NCBI RefSeq assembly: GCF_047973035.1
Contig: NZ_JBKEBF010000041.1
Span: forward strand, 1-64,000
Source of the DNA: Oleidesulfovibrio sp047973035
GTDB taxonomy: Bacteria; Desulfobacterota; Desulfovibrionia; Desulfovibrionales; Desulfovibrionaceae
DNA length: 64,000 nt
Reading direction: 5' to 3'
In this document: one piece after another, positions 44,233 to 52,056 of the stretch
Numbering within the stretch: position 1 is the stretch's first letter
Layout: each line of letters opens with the position of its first letter
Translations under genes and position numbers: made by a program
Notes under the pieces: generated by a model
Database searches by the model: none
Told to the model about the DNA's origin: nothing
What the model saw: the letters and a program-made list of their open reading frames with translations, nothing else

Positions 44233-45333
44233 TTATTCGCGAACCCAGACAACTTCCATCTCGAATTCTTCTTCCGGCTCCGGCTCTACGTGCTTCGAAG
44301 AATCAAGCGGGGCATTGGTACCAAGGGATTCAAGCATACGCCACATTTCAGTAACAACAGCCTCAAGGCCTTCGCCTTCAAGCGCAGAGATAAAAAACAC
44401 CTTGCGACCTTCAGCTTCTGCCTTGGCGCGTAGTTCGTCAACTTCTTCAGGAGCGCGAAGGTCAATCTTGTTAATTACCTGAATCTGCTCGCGGCTGCCC
44501 AGAGTCTCGTCAAAGCGCTGCAGTTCGTCGTTAATCAGGTCAAAGCCTGCCCACGGATTTTCCAGATCCACGTCTTCAATGCTGAGTATGTGCACCAGAA
44601 AACGGGTACGCTCTACGTGTTTGAGGAACCGGTGGCCAAGCCCCTGCCCTTCATGGGCGCCTTCAATCAGGCCGGGGATGTCCGCTATTACCATGCGTCT
44701 GTCCGGATCGTACTCATCCATCATAACACCAAGGTTGGGCACCAGCGTGGTAAAGGGATACGCGGCGATCTTCGGCTTGGCAGCAGATACCTGAGAGATA
44801 AACGTCGACTTGCCGGCGTTAGGCAGACCCAGCAGACCTGCATCCGCAAGAATCTTCAGTTCAAGGCGCAGGGACTTTTCTTCACCGGGTTCGCCGGGCT
44901 GAGCAAATTTAGGTGCCTGATTGGTAGAGGACTTGAAATGCTCGTTCCCCTTACCGCCACGGCCACCGTTAACGACGATGATCTCTTTTTCAGGGTCAGA
45001 CAAGTCGGCTATCAGAACCTCAGAGCCGTTTTCGTCACGCTCAAAAACCAGCGTGCCAACGGGCAGTTCGACGAGAAGATCCTTACCACCTCTGCCGTGC
45101 ATCTGGCTGCCCTGACCGGGGCGTCCGTTTTCGGCCTGATATACCCGTTTCAAACGGAAGTCGTACAAGCTGAGCAGGCGGGTCGTACCTTTGAAAACAA
45201 CATTACCGCCGTTTCCACCGTCACCGCCGTCCGGGCCGCCTCTAGGGATAAATTTTTCACGGCGAAACGATACACAGCCGTGTCCGCCATTGCCCGAAAC
45301 TGCTTTGATTACTGCTTCGTCTACAAAACGCAT
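44233..45333 (-). CDS. obg: Obg/CgtA GTPase
   Basis: An essential ribosome-associated GTPase of 366 residues. The glycine-rich Obg domain (DEAVIKAVSGNGGHGCVSFR, GGPDGGDGGNGGNVVF, GRGGKGNEHFKSSTNQAP) is followed by the G domain (GLPNAGKSTFIS, DIPGLIEGAHEGQGLG, NKIDL). The C-terminal tail is acidic (EPEPEEEFEMEVVW). It acts in 50S maturation and stress signalling. It follows rplU and rpmA, the usual bacterial order, although 338 bases and a terminator separate them here. Confidence 0.97.
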   Translation of the reverse strand: MRFVDEAVIKAVSGNGGHGCVSFRREKFIPRGGPDGGDGGNGGNVVFKGTTRLLSLYDFRLKRVYQAENGRPGQGSQMHGRGGKDLLVELPVGTLVFERDENGSEVLIADLSDPEKEIIVVNGGRGGKGNEHFKSSTNQAPKFAQPGEPGEEKSLRLELKILADAGLLGLPNAGKSTFISQVSAAKPKIAAYPFTTLVPNLGVMMDEYDPDRRMVIADIPGLIEGAHEGQGLGHRFLKHVERTRFLVHILSIEDVDLENPWAGFDLINDELQRFDETLGSREQIQVINKIDLRAPEEVDELRAKAEAEGRKVFFISALEGEGLEAVVTEMWRMLESLGTNAPLDSSKHVEPEPEEEFEMEVVWVRE

Positions 45334-45671
45334 GGTACTTGCCTGCCAGAAATTGTATTAAAAAATGAGCCACCGGAATCCGGTAGCAAAAGCCCGCAGC
45401 ACTGGTGCTGCGTTCCTATTATCCGGTCACACTTATGGCATAATCATCTGCCTGTGTATGCCGGACAGCCTGCCCTGCAGTATAAATTCGGAGTTATCTC
45501 CGCGCTGCTGAGGCGGCGTTAGTTTTTTGCATGATCGCCAAAGGACAAAAAATCCCGTGCGTAGTGTAATTATTTATACGATGAAAAGTTCACCAGTGCA
45601 CCAACGAAAAACAGGGCGAAAGACGCATTGCGACTTTCGCCCTTAGACATTTCGTCGGGAAAGATTCGGGC
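45334..45671. other. Intergenic region between rpmA and obg
   Basis: It contains the rpmA terminator (45606-45643) and, nearer obg, a GCAGCAC/GTGCTGC hairpin and an ACCGGATTCCGGT stem followed on the minus strand by CATTTTTTAAT (45357-45385). The last could be an attenuator in the obg leader. No gene is seen. Confidence 0.4.
45606..45643 (-). terminator. Terminator after rpmA
   Basis: A perfect 10-base stem AGGGCGAAAG/CTTTCGCCCT is followed on the minus strand by TGTTTTTCG. Confidence 0.85.
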
Positions 45672-45941
45672 TTACTGCTCCGTGGGCACGATGTGCACGC
45701 GGGTAAGGGTCCGTCTCTTACGGGTAAATTTTTCGTAGGCCACCACGCCGTCGCATTTTGCGAACAGAGTGAAGTCTTTACCCAGACCCACGTTGTTGCC
45801 GGGGTGAATCTTGGTGCCTACCTGACGAACAAGGATGTTGCCAGCCAGAACTTCCTGACCACCAAAGCGCTTTACGCCGCGCCGTTGGGCGTTTGAGTCG
45901 CGACCGTTCTTGGAACTGCCGCCTGCCTTTTTATGTGCCAT
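45672..45941 (-). CDS. rpmA: 50S ribosomal protein L27
   Basis: An 89-residue ribosomal protein whose N-terminal arm reaches the peptidyl-transferase centre. It reads AHKKAGGSSKNGRDSNAQRR and GVKRFGGQEVLAGNILVRQV, and starts without the cleavable extension seen in Firmicutes. It follows rplU by 21 bases. Confidence 0.98.
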   Translation of the reverse strand: MAHKKAGGSSKNGRDSNAQRRGVKRFGGQEVLAGNILVRQVGTKIHPGNNVGLGKDFTLFAKCDGVVAYEKFTRKRRTLTRVHIVPTEQ

Positions 45942-45962
45942 GACTCGGACTCCTTAACTTAA

Positions 45963-46271
45963 TTAGGCCGTAATAGCTTTGATCTTCAGGGCGGTGTAAT
46001 CCTGACGATGGCCCTGCTTCTTGCGGGAGTCGTTACGACGCCACTTACGGAAGGTGATGACCTTTTCACCACGGCCATGCTCGATAACTTCGGCAGTCAC
46101 TTTAGCGTTGTCCACGTAAGGAGCGCCAACAGCGAACTTGTCGCCGCCGAGCATAAGAACTTTATCAATAGCAATTTCGCTACCGGCATCGGCGGCCAAC
46201 TTCTCGACGAAGATCTTGCTGCCTTCCTCGACGCGGAACTGCTTGCCACCCGTTTCGATAATCGCGTACAT
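45963..46271 (-). CDS. rplU: 50S ribosomal protein L21
   Basis: A 102-residue ribosomal protein of the large subunit (YAIIETGGKQFRVEEGSKIF, then FRKWRRNDSRKKQGHRQDYT and LKIKAITA). The ATG at 46271 follows GGAGG (46277-46281); the frame is open upstream to 46337, but that extension lacks a ribosome binding site and is not typical. It is the first gene of the rplU-rpmA unit. Confidence 0.97.
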   Translation of the reverse strand: MYAIIETGGKQFRVEEGSKIFVEKLAADAGSEIAIDKVLMLGGDKFAVGAPYVDNAKVTAEVIEHGRGEKVITFRKWRRNDSRKKQGHRQDYTALKIKAITA

Positions 46272-46743
46272 TTCAAAACCTCCAATGAAATGGGGAGAGG
46301 CAGAGTTATCCTCTTTTCCAGCGGGAGTCAACAACAAATTCCACAGCCGATCTCGCCGCCAACCAACCCCCCTTTCTACTCATCACGAAATGCTTTTGCA
46401 ACCACTTTTTTTGCAGACACTGCAAACAACTTTCTGCTTACGCACTACAAAAAAACACCAGTAACTATCTATTTTAACAAAATATACACAAAGCAACAAT
46501 CAGACATCACTCGGAAAAGTTATTTTATAACTGACACAAGATGCAAGACTCTATATTCCTACACCTGAGTGTGTCTCATCTCGTGTCCGGGGAGAAGCAC
46601 CGCACCAAGGCCCTCCCCCAAGGCTTGTTCTCCCCGGACCCCTTTTCCTTCTCCTCCTCTCAGAAATATCTACTTTATTCCAAACGATGTTTTGCGTATG
46701 TTGTTTCTTTAAAAACAGCTTCCAAATCACGTGAGGACAAAGA
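46272..46743. other. Divergent region between rplU and rmlA with a large hairpin
   Basis: A+T-rich DNA holding promoters in both directions and a prominent 12-base-pair stem-loop (46585-46639). A candidate plus-strand promoter ahead of the stem-loop has TATATT near 46552. No gene is seen. Confidence 0.4.
46585..46639 (+). other. Long perfect stem-loop upstream of rmlA
   Basis: The arms GTCCGGGGAGAA (46585-46596) and TTCTCCCCGGAC (46628-46639) pair perfectly around a 31-base C-rich loop that can form an inner AAGGC/GCTT stem. It is not followed by a T run on either strand, so it is not a standard terminator. It may be a leader element or part of a small RNA. Confidence 0.6.
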
Positions 46744-47619
46744 GTGAAGGGCATCATTCTAGCCGGCGGTTCCGGCACACGCCTTTATCCGATAACACGC
46801 GGCGCATGTAAACAGCTGCTGCCTGTCTATGATAAACCCATGATCTACTACCCGCTTTCTGTGCTTATGCTGGCAGGAATACGGGAAATATGCATAATTT
46901 CAACGCCGTCCGACCGTCCGCGCTTTCAGGATATTCTGGGAGATGGGGCCGCACTGGGATTAACACTATCCTATATAGAGCAACCAAGCCCTGATGGCCT
47001 TGCACAGGCATTTGTGCTTGCGCGGGAGTTCATCGACAGCAAGCCGGTGTGCCTGATTCTTGGCGACAACCTTTTTTATGGTACCGGCCTTGCCGACCTG
47101 CTGGAGCGTTCTGCCGACCTTACTGAAGGCGGAATTGTATTTGGCTACAAAGTGCGCGACCCGGAACGATATGGCGTGGTTGAGTTTGACCACAATGCTA
47201 GGGTTATCAGCATTGAAGAAAAACCAGCCGTTCCCAAATCCCGTTATGCCGTGACAGGTCTTTATTTTTATGACGGCAGGGTTGCAGATATTGCTGCCAG
47301 CCTGAAACCCTCTGCACGAGGCGAACTGGAAATAACAGACCTGAACAACCGCTACCTGCAGGAAGGAAAACTACAGGTTGAATTTTTCGGTCGCGGCATT
47401 GCATGGCTCGACACAGGCACCTTCGAATCCCTCCATCAGGCTTCGTCATTTGTAAGAGCCGTACAAGACAGGCAGGGATTAAAAATTGCCTGCATCGAGG
47501 AAATCGCCTTCCGCAAGGGCTATATCAGCGCCGACCAGTTGCGGTCACTGGCACAGCCGATGCTTAAAAATGAATACGGCAAATATCTTATGGAAATTGC
47601 TGACGACACAACGCCGTAA
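46744..47619 (+). CDS. rmlA: Glucose-1-phosphate thymidylyltransferase
   Basis: The first enzyme of dTDP-L-rhamnose synthesis: makes dTDP-glucose from glucose 1-phosphate and dTTP. It has 291 residues. Motifs are ILAGGSGTRLYPITRGACKQ, PVYDKPMIYYPLSVLMLAGI, LGDNLFYG and EEKPAVPKSRYAVTGLYFYD. It starts with GTG at 46744, preceded by GAGGA. No rmlBCD genes are adjacent, and a terminator follows directly, so it is expressed alone. Confidence 0.95.
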   Translation: MKGIILAGGSGTRLYPITRGACKQLLPVYDKPMIYYPLSVLMLAGIREICIISTPSDRPRFQDILGDGAALGLTLSYIEQPSPDGLAQAFVLAREFIDSKPVCLILGDNLFYGTGLADLLERSADLTEGGIVFGYKVRDPERYGVVEFDHNARVISIEEKPAVPKSRYAVTGLYFYDGRVADIAASLKPSARGELEITDLNNRYLQEGKLQVEFFGRGIAWLDTGTFESLHQASSFVRAVQDRQGLKIACIEEIAFRKGYISADQLRSLAQPMLKNEYGKYLMEIADDTTP

Positions 47620-47644
47620 TCTGCCTGCAACAACCTGAATTTAC

Positions 47645-47683
47645 AACAAGCCGGTACGCAAACTCACAGCGTACCGGCTTGTT
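47645..47683 (+). terminator. Terminator of rmlA
   Basis: A perfect 15-base stem AACAAGCCGGTACGC/GCGTACCGGCTTGTT lies 26 bases after the stop and is followed by a T-containing stretch. Confidence 0.85.
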
Positions 47684-48218
47684 CGCTTTGCAGGCACAAT
47701 TCCGCAGCCCCCTTGCACCACCTACATCAGCAAGGGTTACAGCAAAGCTGACTCAAAAAGCATGTCCATCTTTATTCCGGCTTGCGATGTAGCCGTGACA
47801 CCACCCTGCACTAATCCACAACAACGACTTAAGGTATGCGGCATGAGCACATTCCCTTAGGTGGCTCTCTGAAAAACCTATAGCACACCGACTTGCACAC
47901 ATTCTCGCGCACAGGCCAATCCTGCCGCGTATCTACAACGCCTCCATTCTTTTTTGACCACAAAAAAACCGGCCTTCTGAAATACAGAAGACCGGCATAC
48001 AAACACCACGAACTCAGGATAACCTGATAAAAATTCGTTCTCTTGCTTCACACAGCAGCACGTTTGTGCCTTCTTTAAAGACACTGCAACCACAGAGCCC
48101 ACACAATGCAGTTGCGCCACCGCGCAAGCAGATCATGCCCGAAGCAGTACCCCTTTTGCTGGTGACCTACGCAGAAAAAACGCGTATACCGCCCCAACAA
48201 AAGCCGATACGGTTACTC
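47684..48218. other. Intergenic region with one minus-strand terminator
   Basis: No gene with a ribosome binding site was found. Short open frames on the minus strand near 48020-48180 are Cys- or Trp-rich and look like chance. The terminator at 47962-47996 ends the transcript of the small membrane protein. Confidence 0.35.
47962..47996 (-). terminator. Terminator downstream of the 47-residue membrane protein gene
   Basis: On the minus strand CCGG-CTTCTG pairs with CAGAAG-CCGG around one mismatch and is followed by TTTTTTTGTGG. It implies a minus-strand transcript about 370 bases long. Confidence 0.8.
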
Positions 48219-48362
48219 CTAGTGATGATCGAGGTGTTCGCCTTTACGGATGCGGTAAAACGCAGTGTACAGGATGATTGCAAAGTAGATGAAGATCAGA
48301 CTTACACCCACAAAGCCCTGCGGCGTGGAATGCATCATGTTGTTGAACAGCTCGGTAACCAT
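48219..48362 (-). CDS. Small single-span membrane protein, 47 residues
   Basis: A short gene found by reading the minus strand. The protein is MVTELFNNMMHSTPQGFVGV followed by the membrane helix SLIFIYFAIILYTAFY and the basic, His-bearing end RIRKGEHLDHH. AAGGAG lies seven bases before the ATG, and a strong terminator lies downstream (47962-47996), so it is very probably expressed. The layout resembles small accessory subunits of transporters or oxidases (short periplasmic N-terminus, one helix, charged cytoplasmic tail), but no large partner gene is adjacent. I do not recognise the family. Confidence 0.65.
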   Translation of the reverse strand: MVTELFNNMMHSTPQGFVGVSLIFIYFAIILYTAFYRIRKGEHLDHH

Positions 48363-48449
48363 GTCACAGCTCCTTGTTACTCGGCATTGCCGAAATCAGA
48401 CGACTGATGAATACTTGCCGGAAAACAAGCCGAAAAGTCAAGGTCAGAT

Positions 48450-48467
48450 TTGTGATTTCAGGCACAA
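48450..48467. promoter_or_regulatory. TTGTGA-N6-GCACAA palindrome (CRP/FNR- or Rex-like)
   Basis: TTGTG and CACAA arms are perfect around 8 bases. It lies between the small membrane protein gene and the divergent rRNA methyltransferase gene. It matches CRP/HcpR-type sites in all but one position and the Rex consensus less well. Confidence 0.45.
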
Positions 48468-48540
48468 TGCTTTTCTATTTACTATAAATTGCTGACCTTT
48501 CCAGGTCGAGCAACCACACCAGATTCTTAGAGCGCCCATC

Positions 48541-49911
48541 ATGAACAAAGACACATTGCAAAAAGGCGACATTGTCGAACTGGAAATAACCACGCTTACG
48601 GCAGGAGGCCGCGCACTCGGGCGCATAGAAAATCTCGCAGTATTCATCGACGGTGCGCTGCCGGAGCAACGAGCCTCCGCTCGCATCACGAAACGCAAAA
48701 AGAATTTTGCGGAAGCAGAACTGCTCTCGGTTTTGCGCAAGGCCCCGTACGAAATCCAACCGTTCTGCAAGCATTTTACGGAATGCGGCGGCTGCAGCTG
48801 GCAACACATGCCTTATGACATCCAGCTGAAATGGAAAAAACAGATTGTACATGATGCGCTTGCACGGATCGGACGCTTTGAAAACCCTCCTGTTAATGAT
48901 CCGCTAGCTTCACCGCGGCAGACGTTTTACAGAAACAAGATGGAATTCGCCTTTGAAGCGGATTTTACAGGAAACATCAAACTAGGTCTGCGCGCCAAAG
49001 GCTCGCACAGCGTCATTGACATCTGCGAATGCCACCTTCAGTCCGAACGCTCAGTCCGCATTGTAGATGCGGCCCGGCAATGGGCAAATGAAGCACCGCA
49101 AAATGCATGGGACCCGGCAACCGGAACAGGATTCTTCCGCTACCTTGTTGTACGTGAAACGCTTTATACCGATCAGTGCATGGTTCAGCTTATCACCGGT
49201 CCGGACAACTCAAGACATAAAACAGGCCTCGCCCTCGGAAAGGAACTCGGCGAAATCTTGCGTGACACCATTGAAGGCATCACCACATATATCCATGCAG
49301 AACGCAGCAGCAAGACACAGGTAGCATACGCAGAAAAGACCCTGCACATTTCCGGAGAACGATTTCTGACAGAACGCCTTGGCGAGCGGTTCTTCAAACT
49401 TGCCCCCGATGCTTTTTTTCAGACAAACACTGCCGCGACAGAAGTGCTGACCAAAGTGGCAGCAGACTTTGCACAACCGGAAGGCATAATATGGGATTTA
49501 TACTGCGGTGTAGGCACAATGGGGCTGCCGATGGCCTCAAGAGCTGATCACGTTACCGGCATTGAAATCTCACAGGATGGAATCGCGTTTGCCACCGAAA
49601 ACGCCAACCTGCAGGATATTCATAACATTTCGTTTATAGCCGGAGACGTACGCAAGTTACTTGCCAAACAAAAGGATGATCCCGACATCATCATTGTCGA
49701 CCCCCCGCGGGCAGGCATGCACCCCGATGTTGTCGCTGCCATTGCAGATAGAAATCCGCGCCGCATTGTGTATGTTTCATGCGATCCGGTCACTCAAGCC
49801 CGCGATCTGTCTTTATTAAAAGATACGTACCAGTTGCAGTGTGTACAGCCCGTGGACATGTTTCCGCACTCTGCCCATATAGAGTCGGTGGCCTTGCTGA
49901 TCCGCCGGTAG
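48541..49911 (+). CDS. 23S rRNA (uracil-C5)-methyltransferase, RlmD/RumA type
   Basis: A 456-residue SAM-dependent RNA methyltransferase of the TrmA/RumA family. An N-terminal TRAM domain (DIVELEITTLTAGGRALGRI) is followed by iron-sulfur ligands Cys76, Cys82 and Cys85 (CKHFTECGGC). The SAM-binding core has IWDLYCGVGTMGLPMA, FIAGDVRKLL and DPPRAGMHPDVV, and the catalytic Cys is in VYVSCDPVTQARDL. It probably modifies U1939 of 23S rRNA, but RlmC/RlmCD specificity cannot be excluded. Confidence 0.92.
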   Translation: MNKDTLQKGDIVELEITTLTAGGRALGRIENLAVFIDGALPEQRASARITKRKKNFAEAELLSVLRKAPYEIQPFCKHFTECGGCSWQHMPYDIQLKWKKQIVHDALARIGRFENPPVNDPLASPRQTFYRNKMEFAFEADFTGNIKLGLRAKGSHSVIDICECHLQSERSVRIVDAARQWANEAPQNAWDPATGTGFFRYLVVRETLYTDQCMVQLITGPDNSRHKTGLALGKELGEILRDTIEGITTYIHAERSSKTQVAYAEKTLHISGERFLTERLGERFFKLAPDAFFQTNTAATEVLTKVAADFAQPEGIIWDLYCGVGTMGLPMASRADHVTGIEISQDGIAFATENANLQDIHNISFIAGDVRKLLAKQKDDPDIIIVDPPRAGMHPDVVAAIADRNPRRIVYVSCDPVTQARDLSLLKDTYQLQCVQPVDMFPHSAHIESVALLIRR

Positions 49912-50038
49912 CCGGTAACGACAGCATTGCCGTAACGGGCTTTTCTGCGTAAACTGCGCCTGCTCTTCAGCACTTTTTGTAGAGCTTGATGTTCTAAAAA
50001 TGCAAAAAACACGGCAAGCTAAGGCTTTGCAGGGGAGC

Positions 50039-50056
50039 TTGTGAAAAATTTCAAAA
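50039..50056. promoter_or_regulatory. Rex-like operator upstream of the atp genes
   Basis: TTGTGAAAAATTTCAAAA matches the Rex consensus TTGTGAANNNNTTCACAA at 13 of 14 defined positions. It lies about 130 bases ahead of atpZ, and the rex gene itself lies directly after this gene group. Confidence 0.7.
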
Positions 50057-50189
50057 AAGGGCCGTCACAACCAAGCTAATTCGTTGACTTGGCCTATGAG
50101 CCGTGATAAATCGGTTTCCACTTGTGAAGGAATGCACGAACTTCCATCTCACTAAGTGGGCCTTGATGAGTGGGAGGACTGCATTCGCA

Positions 50190-50465
50190 ATGCTCTTTAA
50201 GAATCTATTCAAGGTCAAAGACAGATCGTACTTTGATGCGCTGTCCATCGCAGGCTCTATGGGACTGCATATGGTCACGCACACTCTCGTGGGGGGAGTA
50301 GCAGGGTACTATCTTGATGAATGGTTAGGGACCAAACCTTGGCTGCTTATAACATTTTTGATTCTCGGTATTATAGCCGGCTTCAGAAGTGTGTTTCAGG
50401 ACACGAGGAGACTGACAAGAAATCAGGCGAAGAGCGATGCTGAAAAGTTTAAAACAAAGGATTGA
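50190..50465 (+). CDS. AtpZ/AtpI family ATP synthase accessory protein
   Basis: A 91-residue membrane protein with two helices (LSIAGSMGLHMVTHTLVGGV and PWLLITFLILGIIAGF), the AtpZ pattern. AtpZ-AtpI pairs help assemble or supply cations to the F-type ATP synthase. I place the start at the ATG at 50190 behind GGGAGG, although in-frame codons exist back to 50103. Its end overlaps atpI by 29 bases. Confidence 0.82.
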   Translation: MLFKNLFKVKDRSYFDALSIAGSMGLHMVTHTLVGGVAGYYLDEWLGTKPWLLITFLILGIIAGFRSVFQDTRRLTRNQAKSDAEKFKTKD

Positions 50466-50871
50466 TGCACACCTTTGGGCCAAAGGGTTCAAAGCGCATG
50501 AAGTCCGGACGATTGCTCGAAACCAGATTCTTCTCACGCTTTTTGTGGCACTGGCAGCAGCAGTGCTGGGGTGGAAATTTCAATGGCTGTACTGGGTTGC
50601 CATCAGCACCGGTTTAGCACTCTGGAACTTCTACTCTCTGGCGCAGTTCATTCAGCACCTTGTTCTACGTACTTTCACGAAGGACATGGTTCTGGGAATG
50701 CTGCTCAGATTTTACGGCAGGCTCGGGGTGACCGGCTTAGTAATCGCCGGTCTGATTGTTTGGCTCGAAGTGTCGCCTATCCCGTTGATTGCAGGTTTTT
50801 CAACGATGGTGGCTACGATGCTGGTATGGGGTCTCTCCAAACTGGCCGGGCATAAAGTCAAGGAGGCATGA
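50437..50871 (+). CDS. atpI: ATP synthase subunit I (AtpI)
   Basis: A 144-residue inner-membrane protein with four hydrophobic helices (NQILLTLFVALAAAVLGW, YWVAISTGLALWNFYSLAQF, GRLGVTGLVIAGLIVW, IPLIAGFSTMVATMLVW). This matches the ATP synthase I family, which assists assembly of the c-ring. It lies between atpZ (overlapping) and atpB (5-base gap). Confidence 0.85.
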   Translation: MLKSLKQRIDAHLWAKGFKAHEVRTIARNQILLTLFVALAAAVLGWKFQWLYWVAISTGLALWNFYSLAQFIQHLVLRTFTKDMVLGMLLRFYGRLGVTGLVIAGLIVWLEVSPIPLIAGFSTMVATMLVWGLSKLAGHKVKEA

Positions 50872-50875
50872 GAGA

Positions 50876-51577
50876 ATGGCAGGTGGGTTGCCGCATCCGG
50901 TACTCCTCAGTGACCTGGTTGGACTAGGTTACATCAACGTCGGCGGACAGACCGTCGAGTTTAAACACGTTTTTTACACATGGGTAATCATGGCGCTCAT
51001 GTTCGCGGTCGCCTACATCGTCCGCGGCAAGATCAAAATGGTACCCGGCAAACTACAAAACGTCTTTGAAGTCATTATCGGCGGACTTGAGGATTTTGTA
51101 GTGGGCATTACGGGCGAAGACGGGCGCAAAGTTTACCCCATGCTCATCGTCTTCTTCCTTTTCATTCTCTGCTTGAACCTGAGCGGCCTTGTGCCCGGTT
51201 TCGACGCGCCGACCGCGAACATCAACACGACCGCCGCTCTGGCACTGGTCTGTTTCATTTACTACAACTACATCGGTATTCAGCGATGGGGCGCGGGCTA
51301 CATCAAGCACTTCATGGGTCCCATGTGGTGGTTGTCTCCGCTTATGCTGCCGCTGGAACTGATCAGCCACACCGCACGTCCGCTTTCGCTTACTCTGCGT
51401 CTGTTCGGTAACATCCGCGGTGAAGAAATCGTGCTGGTTCTCTTCTTTATGCTGGCACCGCTGGTTGGTACGATTCCGATTTACTTCCTGTTCTCTCTTG
51501 CCAAGGTACTGCAGGCGTTCATCTTCTTTATGCTCGCCACTATCTACCTAAAAGGCTCGCTGGAACACGCCCACTAA
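50876..51577 (+). CDS. atpB: ATP synthase F0 subunit a
   Basis: The stator half-channel subunit, 233 residues, with about five to six membrane helices. The conserved SHTARPLSLTLRLFGNIRGE helix carries the essential Arg that faces the c-ring. AGGAGG precedes the ATG at 50876, giving MAGGLPHPVLL; longer extensions overlap atpI. The F1 genes are absent from the window, so the F0 and F1 genes sit in separate operons, as in Desulfovibrio. Confidence 0.95.
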   Translation: MAGGLPHPVLLSDLVGLGYINVGGQTVEFKHVFYTWVIMALMFAVAYIVRGKIKMVPGKLQNVFEVIIGGLEDFVVGITGEDGRKVYPMLIVFFLFILCLNLSGLVPGFDAPTANINTTAALALVCFIYYNYIGIQRWGAGYIKHFMGPMWWLSPLMLPLELISHTARPLSLTLRLFGNIRGEEIVLVLFFMLAPLVGTIPIYFLFSLAKVLQAFIFFMLATIYLKGSLEHAH

Positions 51578-51636
51578 TAGGGGAAATGGTCTTAGACCAA
51601 CAACATAACCTAACTTACACGTAGGAAGGAGTTATC

Positions 51637-51945
51637 ATGCGCAAGTTTCTTATGATCGCCCTGAACACCCTGGCAATTCTGTCTGTTGCCAGCCTGGCAT
51701 TCGCTGCTGACGGCGCCGCTGCCGGCGACGGCCTCGTACTCTTCGGTGCTGCTATCGGCATGGCTATTGCCGCTGCAGGTTGCGGTATCGGTCAGGGCAT
51801 GGGTCTGAAGGCTGCTTGTGAAGGCACCGCCCGCAACCCCGAAGCCGGTGGTAAAATCATGGTTACCCTGATTCTGGGCCTTGCCTTTGTTGAATCTCTG
51901 GCAATTTACGCCCTGGTTGTTAACCTGATGCTGCTTTTCCGCTAA
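51637..51945 (+). CDS. atpE: ATP synthase F0 subunit c with Na+-site residues
   Basis: The rotor-ring subunit, 102 residues. Residues 1-23 form a signal-like leader ending in AFA, then two membrane helices joined by the polar loop ARNPEA. The ion-carrying acid is Glu86 (FVESLAIY). Gln53, Ser87 and Tyr91 occupy the positions of Gln32, Ser66 and Tyr70 of the Na+-binding Ilyobacter tartaricus ring; Thr67 is replaced by Leu88. A strong ribosome binding site (AGGAAGGAG) fits the high copy number of this subunit. Confidence 0.95.
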   Translation: MRKFLMIALNTLAILSVASLAFAADGAAAGDGLVLFGAAIGMAIAAAGCGIGQGMGLKAACEGTARNPEAGGKIMVTLILGLAFVESLAIYALVVNLMLLFR

Positions 51946-51967
51946 TCAGGATACCTCAGGTAATTTC

Positions 51968-51999
51968 GAGGAGGCCGGGTTTTCCCCGGCCTCCTTTTG
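51968..51999 (+). terminator. Terminator of the atp F0 operon
   Basis: The stem GGAGGCCGGG/CCCGGCCTCC is followed by TTTTGTAG, 25 bases after atpE. It separates atpE from rex. Confidence 0.88.
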
Positions 52000-52056
52000 T
52001 AGTTTTTGATCGTTATTTATTTCACATTCACCTCAACTTGTAGTATCGTCACAATT

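Noticed and set aside
44590..45522. Long plus-strand frame opposite obg
   Set aside because: Shadow of the obg coding strand with no start signals.
52038..52054. Possible Rex site TTGTAGTATCGTCACAA just before rex
   Set aside because: The spacing is 17 bases instead of 18 and one half-site is poor; only the right arm TCACAA matches.
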